64,000 nt of DNA. Source: Stentor roeselii (lineage: Eukaryota > Ciliophora > Heterotrichea > Heterotrichida > Stentoridae). The stretch is taken from positions 62,001 to 126,000 of the forward strand of contig RSEH01000051.1 in assembly GCA_006503475.1 (NCBI GenBank). The letters are read 5' to 3'. This document shows positions 28,795-39,322 of this stretch, piece after piece. The notes beneath the pieces were generated by a model. The model was not told the DNA's origin and ran no database searches. It worked only from the letters and a program-made list of their open reading frames with translations. A program made the position numbers and the translations under genes. Within the stretch, counting starts at the first letter, position 1. Each line of letters starts with the position of its first letter.

Positions 28795-30297
28795 ATGGAA
28801 ACAGACTTATGGGAACTTGCAAAAAGTCACTACGACCGACGTGCATTCGAAAGTGCAAGTTTTTTTATAGACAAGCTGATAACCCAAAGTGGAAAACCCA
28901 GTTTTGAGCAAGTCTACCTGTTAGGAAGCTGTTATTATCACAACCATGAATACCCGCGTGTGTTTCACTTATTACAAAAGCACAACCTGCTTAATCATAG
29001 TCTTCAAACGCAAGTCCTCGCTGCCCAGGCGCTGATTTCAGCGAAAAACTACGCAGAATGCATTAAAGTACTCTCAGAGCCCGCGCAACATGAGTCGTCT
29101 CCATCTTGGAAGGCTTTAAAGCACTTGTATCTGGGAAAGGCTTATGAAGCCAAGGAAAATAAAGTCCTTGCTAGTGAAAACTACTCGGAAGCTTTGAGGT
29201 CCGACCCTACTTGCATTGAAGCTTTCAACTCTTTGATTGACAAACAACTGTTGAACTCTGCTGAAGAAGAAGCGCTTATTTTAGGACTTGATTTGAAGGA
29301 AAGCTGGCTGAAGGAGTTTTATTATTCTAGACTTAAGACTTTTCCTCCGCCTGGCAAGAAGTTGATGGATCTTGGAAGTAATGTCACTGTTATGCTTTCT
29401 ATAGGGACTCAGCTTCTAGCCAGTCACAAAGTAGACCAAGCCTACGAGTTAGCGTGCAAAATAATGCGAGAAGACCCATACTGCCTATCAGCAGTCCCTC
29501 TTCACTGCGGTTGCATGGCAGCTCTCGGTGAGATCGGTGAGCTTTACAACTTATCACACAACCTAGTGCGTGAATACCCAGACTCTTCAGCAGCCTGGTA
29601 CGCAGCAGGTACCTATTACTACGCAATAAAAAAGTACGAGATGGCTCGCAAGTTCTTCATAAAAGCCTACAAGCTCGAAAAAGACTATCTTCCCGCATGG
29701 ATCGCTTACGGTCACACTTACGCCGCTCAAGACCAGTCAGACCAGGCGATGTCCGCATATCGAACAGTCTCTCGTTTATTCCCAGGGTGTTATTTCGCCA
29801 GTCTCTACATGGGGATGGAGTACCTGAGGACCAAAAACCTGCGAACAGCACTTCTTTCTTTTGAACTTGCGAAAAAAGTCAACTCAGCGGACCCGATCGT
29901 TTGGAATGAAATCGGCGTAGTTCTTTATAAAAAACAGGAGTTTAAAAAAGCGAATGAAGTCCTTGCCCAGGCTTTAAAATTATGTGATGGAGTCATGCAC
30001 AGTACAAGTGAAACAATTATGTTCAACCTTGCTCATACTTACAGGAAAATGCATGAGTTCGGACTGGCAATTGAATATTACCAGAAGTGCATTCAACTTA
30101 ACTCCAGGTGTGCTTCGAACTACTCAGCCATCGGGCTTACTTACTACTTAAGCAACAGGGTGAACGAAGCTGTCGACGCTTTCAACAAGGCTTTGTTTTT
30201 GAAGTCGAATGACCGGTTCACTAATGACTTGCTGTACATTGCCTTGTATGAGTGCTGTGAAGCACCTCCTGGAGATTTAGAGATGGAAGTTGTTTAG
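28795..30297 (+). CDS. CDC16: Anaphase-promoting complex subunit 6 (CDC16), TPR protein
   Basis: A 500-residue TPR protein. Repeats fill residues about 1-480. The central region matches APC6/CDC16 closely: SAVPLHCGCMAALGEIGELY, SAAWYAAGTYYY, LPAWIAYGHTYAAQDQSDQAMSAY (in outline), ASLYMGMEYLRT, DPIVWNEIGVVLYKKQEF. CDC16 is a TPR subunit of the anaphase-promoting complex, the ubiquitin ligase that triggers sister separation and mitotic exit. It dimerises through N-terminal TPRs and carries CDC26. The protein is slightly shorter than the human form (about 620) because the C-terminal tail is short. Confidence 0.95.
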   Translation: METDLWELAKSHYDRRAFESASFFIDKLITQSGKPSFEQVYLLGSCYYHNHEYPRVFHLLQKHNLLNHSLQTQVLAAQALISAKNYAECIKVLSEPAQHESSPSWKALKHLYLGKAYEAKENKVLASENYSEALRSDPTCIEAFNSLIDKQLLNSAEEEALILGLDLKESWLKEFYYSRLKTFPPPGKKLMDLGSNVTVMLSIGTQLLASHKVDQAYELACKIMREDPYCLSAVPLHCGCMAALGEIGELYNLSHNLVREYPDSSAAWYAAGTYYYAIKKYEMARKFFIKAYKLEKDYLPAWIAYGHTYAAQDQSDQAMSAYRTVSRLFPGCYFASLYMGMEYLRTKNLRTALLSFELAKKVNSADPIVWNEIGVVLYKKQEFKKANEVLAQALKLCDGVMHSTSETIMFNLAHTYRKMHEFGLAIEYYQKCIQLNSRCASNYSAIGLTYYLSNRVNEAVDAFNKALFLKSNDRFTNDLLYIALYECCEAPPGDLEMEVV

Positions 30298-30356
30298 AAA
30301 GGTAAATAATTCTAAATAGCCATAGTTGATTTACATAATTTTTTCTTATAAACATC

Positions 30357-32354
30357 ATGGGATGCTGTCACATTCAAGGCGTTAATGAAGAAACTCAGAT
30401 TTCCTTGTTCAATAAGGACCCGGGGTCCAACCAGGTCTCCGCCCCTCCCCCCTTCGTTCATCGGCTCACTGATAGCATTTCCAGCAGGTTCAGCGAAATC
30501 GCTAATCTTAGCTTTAACGAAGAACTGAAAAAAGCCTCATCTCTTCAAAAAGTCGCTGAAGACTCAATGAAAAGACTTGCAAGTGTCGACATGTCTGAAG
30601 AACTCAAACGCGCCGCGTCCTTTAAACAAGCTGCTGAAGACTCAATGATGAGACTTGCAAGTGTCGATATTTCTGAAGAGCTAAAACAAGCAGCTTCAAT
30701 CAAACAAGCCGCTGAAGAATCAATGAAAAAACTTGAAAGACAAGCAACAAAACGTTTAAATGACCTTCAAGAGAACCTTGAAGAAGCAGTTCAAGCTGTT
30801 GACTTAGAAAAAGTTGGAGAATTTGTAGAAGCGAATATAAAAGACCCTCTTGTTGACATCGGGGGGCAGGTAGAAGGTTTTGTTAGAGAAAATTTTCAAG
30901 CAACTCTTGACGCGATAAAGGACTTGAAGTTAAAACAAAGAGTTTCTGACATCGTTTATCCGATTTTCAGGAAGATTTTCGTTCATTCGGTTCATGGGAT
31001 TGTAGAAGACACTTACGAGATCTTCCAGGTGATCGGCCAAGGAAGTGTCAGCACTGTGCGAAAGGCGAAAAATCGCGGGTCCGGGATAGACCGTGCAATA
31101 AAAATGATTACAAAAAACTCTTTAAACGACAGTCAAAAACTCAGCATTTCAGAAGAAACTGAAATTTTAAAGTCAATGGACCACCCGAATATAATTCAAG
31201 TGATAGAAATCGTTGAAGACACCACAAAACTTAATATTGTGACTGAGCTTTGCACTGGTGGAGAACTATTCGACCGGATCGCGTTGTATAAAACCTTCTC
31301 TGAAAACATGGCGGCAGGACTTTTGTATCAGATTCTTTCTGGACTGATCCACATGCATGAACATGGAATCGTCCACAAGGACCTGAAGCCTGAAAACATC
31401 ATGTTTGTCAATTCCACTGAAGATTATTTGAAAATCATTGACTTTGGAATTGCTCAGTTTATTAACAAGCCTCGCTCGGGAAGGGCTTATAATGGCTCGG
31501 TAATGAATAAATAGACTTTGTATATGGCACCTGAAGTATCAGCTGGAGAGATCTCTTGCAAAAGTGATGTTTGGAGCTGTGGAGTTATTTTGTTTATTAT
31601 GCTGGGTGGAAGACCTCCTTTTGTAGGAAAAAGTGAAGGGGAGACTTTTAGTAAAATTGCAAGAGGTGTGTTTTCTTTTAATGGGAAGGAATGGGCTGGA
31701 GTCTCGAAGGAGGCCAAGGCTCTTATTCAGAAAATGCTTACAAAGGATGTTGCGAAGAGGGTCACTGCTGAAGAAGCTTTTAATGACCCTTGGGTCCAGA
31801 ATCGAGGAAGGGAAATGGATAATGAAATTAGTGTCTTGACTTTGGAAAGTCTTGCTGGGTTTAGAACTACTTCTAAACTGCAACAAGCCACTTTGTCTTA
31901 TATCGCTTCGAATCTTACTACTTGTCAGGAAATTAATGAATTGAAAAAAGCTTTTGTTATTCTTGATGAAAATGGTGATGGTCGTCTCAGCATAAGTGAA
32001 TTAAAAAACGGTTTCGAAAACCTGAGACTAAGCTGCGCAGTAGACATCGAAAGAATAGTCCAGCAATGCGACATGGACAACAACGGTATGATAGACTACT
32101 CCGAGTTCATAACCGCGACACTCGACTGGGGTAAGCACCTGACACAAGACATGCTAGAAATGGCCTTTAAAGCTTACGACACAGAATTATGCGGTTCAAT
32201 CGGAGTAGAAGAAATCAAGTCATTTCTCGGAGGCGACTCTCTCTACAACGACGTATGGGACCAGATGTTAATAGACGCTGACAAGAACGAAGACGGTCGA
32301 ATCGACTTAACCGAGTTCAAAAACCTGATGCTTTCAGCGTTTAAGATAAATTAA
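30357..32354 (+). CDS. Calcium-dependent protein kinase with acylated N-terminus and helical repeats (two exons)
   Basis: Exons 30357-31499 and 31515-32354 give 660 residues. MGCC at the N-terminus signals myristoylation plus palmitoylation. Residues about 55-132 are three tandem 26-residue amphipathic repeats (EELKKASSLQKVAEDSM and kin), followed by further helix. The kinase domain (about 220-480) has GQGSVSTV, the ATP-binding lysine in AIKM, VHKDLKPEN (HKD instead of HRD), DFG in IIDFGIAQF and, after the splice, MAPEV. Four EF-hands follow: DENGDGRLSISE, DMDNNGMIDYSE, DTELCGSIGVEE (degenerate) and DKNEDGRIDLTE. Ca2+ binding relieves autoinhibition in this family. The long helical N-terminal extension is unusual for a CDPK. 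Confidence 0.95.
30519..30752 (+). repeat. Three tandem 78-bp coding repeats
   Basis: Units start at 30519, 30597 and 30675. Each encodes 26 residues of the form EELK-AS-KQAAEDSM-RLASVD-S. The period keeps the frame, and the pattern of Leu, Ala and charged residues suggests an amphipathic helix that could lie on a membrane next to the acylated N-terminus. Confidence 0.85.
31500..31514 (+). other. 15-nt spliceosomal intron
   Basis: GTAATGAATAAATAG, phase 0, with an in-frame TAG when retained. It lies in the kinase activation segment; removal joins YNGS to TLYMAPEV, the expected TxxYMAPE. Confidence 0.92.
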
Positions 32355-32362
32355 CAGATAAT

Positions 32363-34588
32363 ATGAAAAAATATAACAAATCTAAAGAAATCATTGAGAA
32401 TAGCTGGATCAAACTAGAAAGCATCTTCGACGTCCCCATGAAAAACTCAGGAAAGGTGCTTCACAGAAAACACGAAAGTCTTTACAACCAGAAGCCCAAA
32501 GGCCGGAGGTCTCCAAACGACTCACCTGAACTTACCGTGAGAGCTTCAACACCTTCCACCTATTTCCACAAAAATGCAACAAGTCTTCAAGGAATCACTT
32601 CAAACCAGTTAAAACTTCTCTATCATGCCAAATGTGAAGACTTAGACATTCCTGTTTTACCTGACCAGCAGTTCAGATTTTTTTCGTTTTGTTCAAGACA
32701 CTTCTCTAACAGACGCTTTGAAATGCAAGAATCAGGTCTGGGTTTCATCTCTTCTACTATTATAGGAGAAATTCTTGCAGCGAACTCTTTCTTCGCTTTT
32801 ATCATTCTTGGCAAAAACATGCTGGGAGACTCAGGTTGTGTGAATTTGACGAAGTTTATTCAAAGAAGTTTGACAATCGTGCATCTGGACCTGAGTAGCA
32901 ACAACTTGACACCTGAAGGTGCTGAACAAGTGTTGAAAATTCTTTCAGGACATGGAAGTTTGGCTAGTCTTGACCTGAGTTCTCATGAAGGCCTTCATCG
33001 AAACCGCTTAGCAATGCCAGGGTCTTCAGGGGTGAAGTTTTTACTGATGAAAAGTCAGGTGATAACTCATATTAATGTCTCAGGAACGACAGTAAGAGAA
33101 GGGTTAAAGATGATATCGGAAGGGGTTTTTTACTGCAGAACTTTGGCCAGTTTGCAACTGGCCAACAACTCAATTCAAGGCGAATACTTGAAAAGTCTTT
33201 GCAGTAGTCTTAATTCAGGAGATTTGGCACTTTTGGACCTTGCGAATAATCCTCTGGGTGGTGAAGGCGCAGAACATCTCAGTCAGTTCTTGGCTGGCAA
33301 CCCGCCTCTGGCTTCGCTTGACATTTCTTATGCTGGGATCACTGGAAAAGGATTTCATAGCCTTTTTGTTGCTCTTCCTAATAATTCGCATTTGGTTTAT
33401 TTGAACCTTGCTGGGAATCTTGTCGGAGGAAGACTTTCTGATGAAGTTATATATATGCTTACACTCAATGGAGCTATTCATACTTTGGATTTAAGTGCGT
33501 GCTTGTTGAAGAATAGCTCTACTCTTGTTCTTGCTCAAGGGTTGGCGAGGAATAGAGGGGTTAGAATTTTGAAACTTTGTAGAAATGGGATTAGTGATTC
33601 TGGGGCTGAAGGAATTGCTGCTGCTTTGATTTCGAATACTTTTATTAAAATTGTTGACCTTTCATGTAATAAAATTAAGGATGAAGGGGCTGAGTTTATC
33701 GGAAAGATATTTTCATACAACAGCACTCTCGAAGACCTAAACCTAAAAGAAAACCTGATCAAAGACAAAGGCGCCCTTTCCATAAACGACACAATTCTTT
33801 CGAATCCAGGAATCCTTCACATAAACCTCGAGCTGAACCACGTGAGTTGCAAAGTGATTGACCAGATCCAAGAAAAGTTAAAAACCAACCAAATGAAGCG
33901 AAAAAAGTCAAGCATGACATCTGCCCAACGGCAAACAAAAGTTGTCCAATTCGACGAAAACTCAATAAAAAAAATAATGGAAAGAGTAAATCAGAAAAAG
34001 CGAGAAAAAGACGAGATCAAAGGAAAAATCGACAAAAACCTGGAAAAATTCGAAGAAATAAAAAACCAGGAAAGTTTGAAAATGTTGGCACTTAAGCAAA
34101 ACTTACAGGAACTCGCTGAAAAAAACAAAAAGCTAAGTCAAGAACTAGAAGAAAGTCAGAGAAATTGTGTCACAGCGCGAATTGGATTTGAAAAAGAAAT
34201 AAATTCATGGAAAAAAAAACATGAAATGATTGATGCTGAAATCAAGAACTTGATACTTAAAAGTAAGGACTAGGTAGAAAGTGAAATGCATGAAAAGTCC
34301 AAAGTAACCAAAAGCAAAACACAAAATCTCACTTTAAGGTTAAATGAAGAACTTGAAATGCAGGAAAGTATCAGGAAAAATACTGCTATTAACCAACAGG
34401 TGATTAAGAAAAAACTTCAGGATTCCCTGGACCAGTTGAAAAGAATCAAATACCCTGGACTAGCTGGGGAAGAGTCAAAAAATGGAAAAGAAAAAAGTTT
34501 CTTGGCTAGTTTAAAACTTGCGAATACCAAGAAACAAACTTACAACGATTTTCCTGTAAAGAAAAGGCTGAAAACGAAAAGCCAATAG
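32363..34588 (+). CDS. Leucine-rich-repeat (RNI-type) protein with C-terminal coiled coil (two exons)
   Basis: Exons 32363-34262 and 34278-34588 give 736 residues. Residues about 140-510 are a ribonuclease-inhibitor-like LRR solenoid (HLDLSSNNLTPEGAEQVLKIL; ALLDLANNPLGGEGAEHLSQFL; VDLSCNKIKDEGAEFIGKI), the type found in NLRC/tropomodulin-like proteins. After about residue 560 a highly charged coiled coil follows (EEIKNQESLKMLALKQNLQEL). It begins 8 bp after the CDPK stop. Protein partners are unknown; in ciliates such proteins often belong to cortex, axoneme or basal body. The second exon is short and basic. Confidence 0.9.
34263..34277 (+). other. 15-nt spliceosomal intron
   Basis: GTAAGGACTAGGTAG, phase 1; an in-frame TAG occurs at 34271-34273 when retained. 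The coiled coil continues after removal (LKKSEMHEKSK). Confidence 0.85.
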
Positions 34589-34626
34589 TTTAATAATAAT
34601 AAATTCGTTGCCCACCACTGAATAAA

Positions 34627-35820
34627 CTAAGGAATTAAGTTCATCGAAATCCCAGAAGCTAGAACATCAGGACTAGTACTGGAACTCACTCGAATGGTCT
34701 TGTTATTCAACTTCATTCTCTGAAAGACCAAAGGCAGCACGCCAAACGTGACATAAGAGCTAATAAACCCTGGAATCGCGTAGTTTAACCCAAAAGTAGT
34801 AGGATTATCATAAGTTTCAATATAACTAAACCCTGTGAAAATCAAATAACAAACAGTTCCACTGATAACTCCTCTTAAAATCCTTTTAAAATAACTAGTT
34901 TTCCACCATCCCGATACAAGTTTCTTCGAACTCAAATGTGAGCCACAAACTGTTCCAAAGTTAAAAAAAATCCAGGCAGACTGATTATAAGAATAGTTCC
35001 CGCCGATATCCTGGTCAAAGTCACAATGTTTGTAAGCGTTTTTAATCCACCTGATCGGAGTTTCGTTGAACTGCGGGACATTCGCTGACAAGGCGTTGAT
35101 AAAAAGAAGAAAAGCCATGCAAGAGATGAACCAATAGACCTTTATCTTCCTGTTCTTGTTGTTGTAGTAAGTGCTTGACACACTGATCTTGGAGATGTAA
35201 ACATTCAGGTTCAAGTAGCAGACCATGTAAATAAAGCCCAGTCCAAAAGTGACTCCAATCTGATGAGGCCAGTTTTCTCCTAAGTACATTTCGCAGAAAC
35301 TGATGAGGAAGACCCAGAAGGCCAGAGATCCATATAAAAACCTTCTTAAAACAACTTTTGTCTCATCAACCAACTCGATAATAATGCTCAAGTAAAAAAT
35401 AAAACCGAATAAAATCCCCTCACTTGGAAATCCATACCCGTCATCACAGTTCAACCCTCTGACTGAAGTGTCTTCCCAATACGGCCGGGGCTCTGTGAAT
35501 AAAATCGCAACGGCGCTGTAAACATACAACATGTGACTTGAAATAATGCAGATCTTTAAAGCAATCACAGATTCTACGATGTTGAAAATAAACGGCAAGA
35601 CAACCATCAAGTAATAATGAGTTCCTGACCTAGCTACCCACTTGGAGAACTCAGTCAATCGATGACTTTCCCAGTCTTGAAGCCTCGTCAAAGAATTTCC
35701 TTCATTATCGGCGAGCTTGTCCCTGAACATATACTCCAAAGGCATCAAAATGCAAAAAAGAGCAACAGCGAAACCAGTCGCTTTGAAGTAAGTTCGATGT
35801 TTGAATACCTCGTAGTCCAT
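34627..35820 (-). CDS. Multi-pass PAP2-like lipid phosphatase
   Basis: A 397-residue membrane protein with about nine hydrophobic spans. PAP2-type motifs are present but altered: TEPRPYW (motif 1, usual KxxxxxxRP), FPSEG (motif 2, usual PSGH with Gly-His replaced by Glu-Gly) and GENWPHQIG (motif 3, with His but without the usual following Asp). PAP2 enzymes dephosphorylate lipid phosphates or glucose-6-phosphate at ER or plasma membrane. With the motif 2 His missing, activity may be lost or changed. Start lies 5 bp after the stop of the upstream CD36-like gene on the same strand (TAA-TATAA-ATG). Confidence 0.75.
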   Translation of the reverse strand: MDYEVFKHRTYFKATGFAVALFCILMPLEYMFRDKLADNEGNSLTRLQDWESHRLTEFSKWVARSGTHYYLMVVLPFIFNIVESVIALKICIISSHMLYVYSAVAILFTEPRPYWEDTSVRGLNCDDGYGFPSEGILFGFIFYLSIIIELVDETKVVLRRFLYGSLAFWVFLISFCEMYLGENWPHQIGVTFGLGFIYMVCYLNLNVYISKISVSSTYYNNKNRKIKVYWFISCMAFLLFINALSANVPQFNETPIRWIKNAYKHCDFDQDIGGNYSYNQSAWIFFNFGTVCGSHLSSKKLVSGWWKTSYFKRILRGVISGTVCYLIFTGFSYIETYDNPTTFGLNYAIPGFISSYVTFGVLPLVFQRMKLNNKTIRVSSSTSPDVLASGISMNLIP

Positions 35821-35825
35821 TTATA

Positions 35826-38800
35826 TTACCTGCTATTTTTAGTCTCCAATAAATTTTCACTGCGAGAAACCCTTGAAGCGCGTCTTCTTCTCCAGACCAA
35901 GAAGAGTCCATTGAGCAAAAGAATTCCAAACATCGTGTATCCGACGATTTGAACAGCTAAATTGACTTTAGGAACCAATTTGATTTGCCCTATTTTATCA
36001 TCAATTTTATGCTGAGAGAGACTGACAGACCTCTGGTAAATCACGAAGGGCAAGTAAGTCTTTTTCCCGAATTGTTGAAGGTTGGCTTTTCCTAGGTTGG
36101 GGTACAAGACATCTGGTTTTATTTCAAGGTTGTATTGAATGAGTTGATTTCCTTTCAGAACTATTCCAGTGTGCTTCTCTACATCGAAGAAACTCTCGCA
36201 AATGTCCCAGTCCTTTCTGAAGTGAGGGTATTGGAAGTCAATCATGTCAAGTAACACGTCGTCGCCTGACTTGAAGTAAGGCTTGGACCCGAAAACTGGA
36301 GCGATAAACACTCCTGTCTCGTTACTTAGGCCGTTTGGAGCGTTTTGGAACCATTTCGCTTGACTGGGTATTGTTGTCTGGTTTTTTAAGATATCGTTGT
36401 CGATTATAAATTGAAGGCATTTGTAACCTTTCACTGTTTTGTGCTTGTGGAAGTTCATTTTGAAGATCAGTGAACCGATGTCTAAGAAATAGTAAAGATG
36501 GTCGTCGGATGATAAGAATGGTTTGAATTGCCAGGAGTCGGTTCCTTTAGATTTTATTGAAGCGTTCCAAGGGTTGAAGTTTATCCAGGTTAGGTTTTGT
36601 GTACCGTCTTTATTTTGGCCTCCGTAGAATTGTTGGGCGATGTTCACGTAATCTGAACCGTAGATTTTTTTGTAGCTTCTTAAGTCGCTTATGTCGTGCT
36701 TTCCTGCGTTTATCACGTGTCGGAATTTTGAACCTGGTGCAACTGAAATACTTTTTGTTTTGTTTAGACTTACTTGGGACATGGTCAGACTAATAGCTGG
36801 ATTTCCTCCTTTTAGTGGGTTAAGGTTTTTTTGATACACAGTGAGAGGATCTATATCAGTGAAAAGTATATCTCGAACAGTCTTTGCCTTAACAAGTCCT
36901 CCTAAAAAGTAACGATCAGTAAAGTATCTTAAGTAAGCTGTCATCAGTGCAGGGTCCTTCACTCCGAAAATCATTTGAATAGCTGAGTCATTTTTAGCGA
37001 AAACCTGAATAAAGTACCTCTGAACCATCAAAGAACTATAAAGTCCAGTAAAACTCAAAAGACTATTCACAAGTGAGTCATTCGTAATCACCACTTCTCC
37101 TCTCTTCAAGGCAAATGCGCTATACTCAGGAGTTCCTGAGTAATTCGACTTAAAAAAAGGATAATTAACAACACTAGTTGAGTTTTCAATTGCCCTTCTC
37201 ACAAAAATTCCTGGCAAGTTAAGCGTAACATAACTTTGAGCCCACTGTTTATTCGCTAAAAACCATTCACTACAAATAGACCCATAATTCGGGCACTTGT
37301 AGTGATTTTTAACTTCAACATCAAATAAACTCAAATTCTGCATTAACGGACCTTGAGGATCAAAGATCTGAGTCATATAATCATAGGTTATATCTGCAAT
37401 TTCTTGAAATTGGTTCCAGTAAGTTGAGTTCACGTCGTTCCAGTGAACCTGGATCCAAAGCGCAAGGCCTCCGTCCTTCCACTCAAGGTCGAAGTTCTCA
37501 CAAACTTTTGCATTTGCGAAGTTTTCACAGGATAGTCCCAGCTCTTCGAATCTTAGATCGTCGTATATGGTTGTCACGTTGATTAGCAAAGAATTAGCGA
37601 GGAATAGTGTGAAGTTGAATAATGATGGAGCCAAAACTTGCCCCAAAGCGGCTTCTGTTGAAATGCCACGGTTGTCTACATTGTAGATATCTGGATCGTA
37701 ACACCCTTGAAGACCTGTGTAATCAACTACTGCGTTCACATAGTCCCACAGAATCTCCGCATCTGATTCGTTGATGTTGAATTTATGTGCTATTCCTTCA
37801 AAATCACTTGATGATCCTAGATCGAAGAATGTATTTATTTTACCAACATCAAGCAAAGTGTACTTCGAGTACTCTGGATACCCTGTTGTTCTGTTGTAGT
37901 AAAAAAGTTGTTTATAAGTTGAAGATGAAAAAGTGTAATCTGGAAGCTTTTTGTTTAAACCTGTTGACTCGTAAAAGTAGAAAATTTCTGGGTAGCCAGT
38001 AACAGTTCCATTAATCGAAACAATACTCTGACCCAACGGAGGAATCGCAGGTGGAAACCTTGTAACCCCACTATAAGCCCACTGAATTCCAGCCAGAAAA
38101 ATAGGATCACAAGTGAAATCCCTTTCTTCCCACGCTTCACATTCAAAATTATTATAAAACAAAAGCGTGACAAGTTGATAAGTAGTTAAAAACTGTCCCG
38201 AAAACAAAGAAACAATCTGTTCCTGTGAAAGTCCAAACATTTTCCTTAAAATATTCAAAGTGCTCGAATAAGGTCTAACCAATTGAAATTCCTGATTTTT
38301 CATTAAATTTTCATCCAAAGCCCTGATCCAGTTCTGCAGTCCTCCAACGTTTCCCATTCCATAAACCGGGTCATTCCAAATATTTGAGCCCTGCTGAGCC
38401 GTGATTCCAGCAGGGGCGAATATCAAAGCATTTGCAACTTTTTCATTAACAAGTAAGACCTTCATGGCGATGCTATAGCTGAGAGTAGGCAAGACAGTTT
38501 CAAGAGAATCAGCTAAGATAGACAAGGCAATAGTTGAGAGCTGTTGTCTTGTGAAGTGCTTTATCAGGTCCCAACCTCCAAAGGCGCCGATGCTGACGGT
38601 CATGATCAGGTCGTCTTCGCTGATGTTTTTCGCCCATTGAATTTTTGAAGACCTTTTGGCGTATCGGTAAAGGTTGTACTTCACGTCGTCTCCGTAAGAA
38701 ATATCGAGAAATTCGTCGTGTTCTCGGTATTTGTAGCCGTTTATTTCTACTACCTTTGGACGAGCACCTTCCATGAATTCTTCAGGATTCGTCAGGTTAA

Positions 38801-39008
38801 ACATGTGGTAATGCTGGATCATTAATACGTCTAACTTTCCAGGAATTTCACCCCAGGTCCTTTTTCCGTTTGACTTGTTTAGAATAAGATTCTTTTTTAT
38901 CTCGGAATCTCGAAGTTTTATCATGATTATTGGAATCACTATCGCAATTATCAGGCAGATTGCTGAACAGGTCAGCACTATGCTCGGTAGAAGCCATTTC
39001 CTTGCCAT
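35826..39008 (-). CDS. Oversized CD36/SCARB-family membrane protein
   Basis: A 1,060-residue protein with one membrane span at each end (about 8-30 LLPSIVLTCSAICLIIAIVI; about 1020-1042 VQIVGYTMFGILLLNGLFLV). Near the N-terminus it reads as CD36 family (MFNLTNPEEFMEGARPKVVE; YKYREHDEF), and the C-terminal third also fits (WQFKPFL; DIGSLIFKMNFHK; GVFIAPVFGSKPYFKSGDD; FFDVEKHTGIVLKGNQLIQYN). CD36 and LIMP-2 proteins usually have about 470-500 residues, so roughly 500 extra residues occupy the middle. They bind lipids or lysosomal cargo at plasma membrane, phagosome or lysosome. Many Asn-X-Ser/Thr sites agree with an exposed ectodomain. Confidence 0.9.
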   Translation of the reverse strand: MARKWLLPSIVLTCSAICLIIAIVIPIIMIKLRDSEIKKNLILNKSNGKRTWGEIPGKLDVLMIQHYHMFNLTNPEEFMEGARPKVVEINGYKYREHDEFLDISYGDDVKYNLYRYAKRSSKIQWAKNISEDDLIMTVSIGAFGGWDLIKHFTRQQLSTIALSILADSLETVLPTLSYSIAMKVLLVNEKVANALIFAPAGITAQQGSNIWNDPVYGMGNVGGLQNWIRALDENLMKNQEFQLVRPYSSTLNILRKMFGLSQEQIVSLFSGQFLTTYQLVTLLFYNNFECEAWEERDFTCDPIFLAGIQWAYSGVTRFPPAIPPLGQSIVSINGTVTGYPEIFYFYESTGLNKKLPDYTFSSSTYKQLFYYNRTTGYPEYSKYTLLDVGKINTFFDLGSSSDFEGIAHKFNINESDAEILWDYVNAVVDYTGLQGCYDPDIYNVDNRGISTEAALGQVLAPSLFNFTLFLANSLLINVTTIYDDLRFEELGLSCENFANAKVCENFDLEWKDGGLALWIQVHWNDVNSTYWNQFQEIADITYDYMTQIFDPQGPLMQNLSLFDVEVKNHYKCPNYGSICSEWFLANKQWAQSYVTLNLPGIFVRRAIENSTSVVNYPFFKSNYSGTPEYSAFALKRGEVVITNDSLVNSLLSFTGLYSSLMVQRYFIQVFAKNDSAIQMIFGVKDPALMTAYLRYFTDRYFLGGLVKAKTVRDILFTDIDPLTVYQKNLNPLKGGNPAISLTMSQVSLNKTKSISVAPGSKFRHVINAGKHDISDLRSYKKIYGSDYVNIAQQFYGGQNKDGTQNLTWINFNPWNASIKSKGTDSWQFKPFLSSDDHLYYFLDIGSLIFKMNFHKHKTVKGYKCLQFIIDNDILKNQTTIPSQAKWFQNAPNGLSNETGVFIAPVFGSKPYFKSGDDVLLDMIDFQYPHFRKDWDICESFFDVEKHTGIVLKGNQLIQYNLEIKPDVLYPNLGKANLQQFGKKTYLPFVIYQRSVSLSQHKIDDKIGQIKLVPKVNLAVQIVGYTMFGILLLNGLFLVWRRRRASRVSRSENLLETKNSR

Positions 39009-39322
39009 TTATTCTCCACATACTTGATGATTATTTCAGAGGCTTTGACTTGTTGAGTTATATTAAAAATCTTAATTTTTTAGCAATTTTAGGAAAAAAT
39101 TTAGGGATTTTTGAGAAGAGGAAGATTTTTGGAATTTTTAGGATGGTTGAAGGGATTTAAGGATTTTTAGGAGTTTTTGGATGAAGAGGAACTGATGGGT
39201 GTTAAAAAGGTTAAGTTAAGGGATTATTCAAGATTTAATAAGTGTTCTAAGAAGTTATCAAATGGTTGAAATAATCAACTTTTAACTAATATTCATCATT
39301 CATTAACTACCTTATCAAAATT
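39009..39322. other. Intergenic region with G/T-rich tract
   Basis: A 314-bp gap between two minus-strand genes. The + strand is extremely poor in C: 39121-39180 has none. Strings such as GGATTTTTAGGAG and GGGATTTAAGGATTTTTAGG recur, similar to the tract at 4081. A/C-rich sequence returns from about 39270. Promoter of the CD36-like gene is expected here; no RNA gene seen. Confidence 0.5.
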
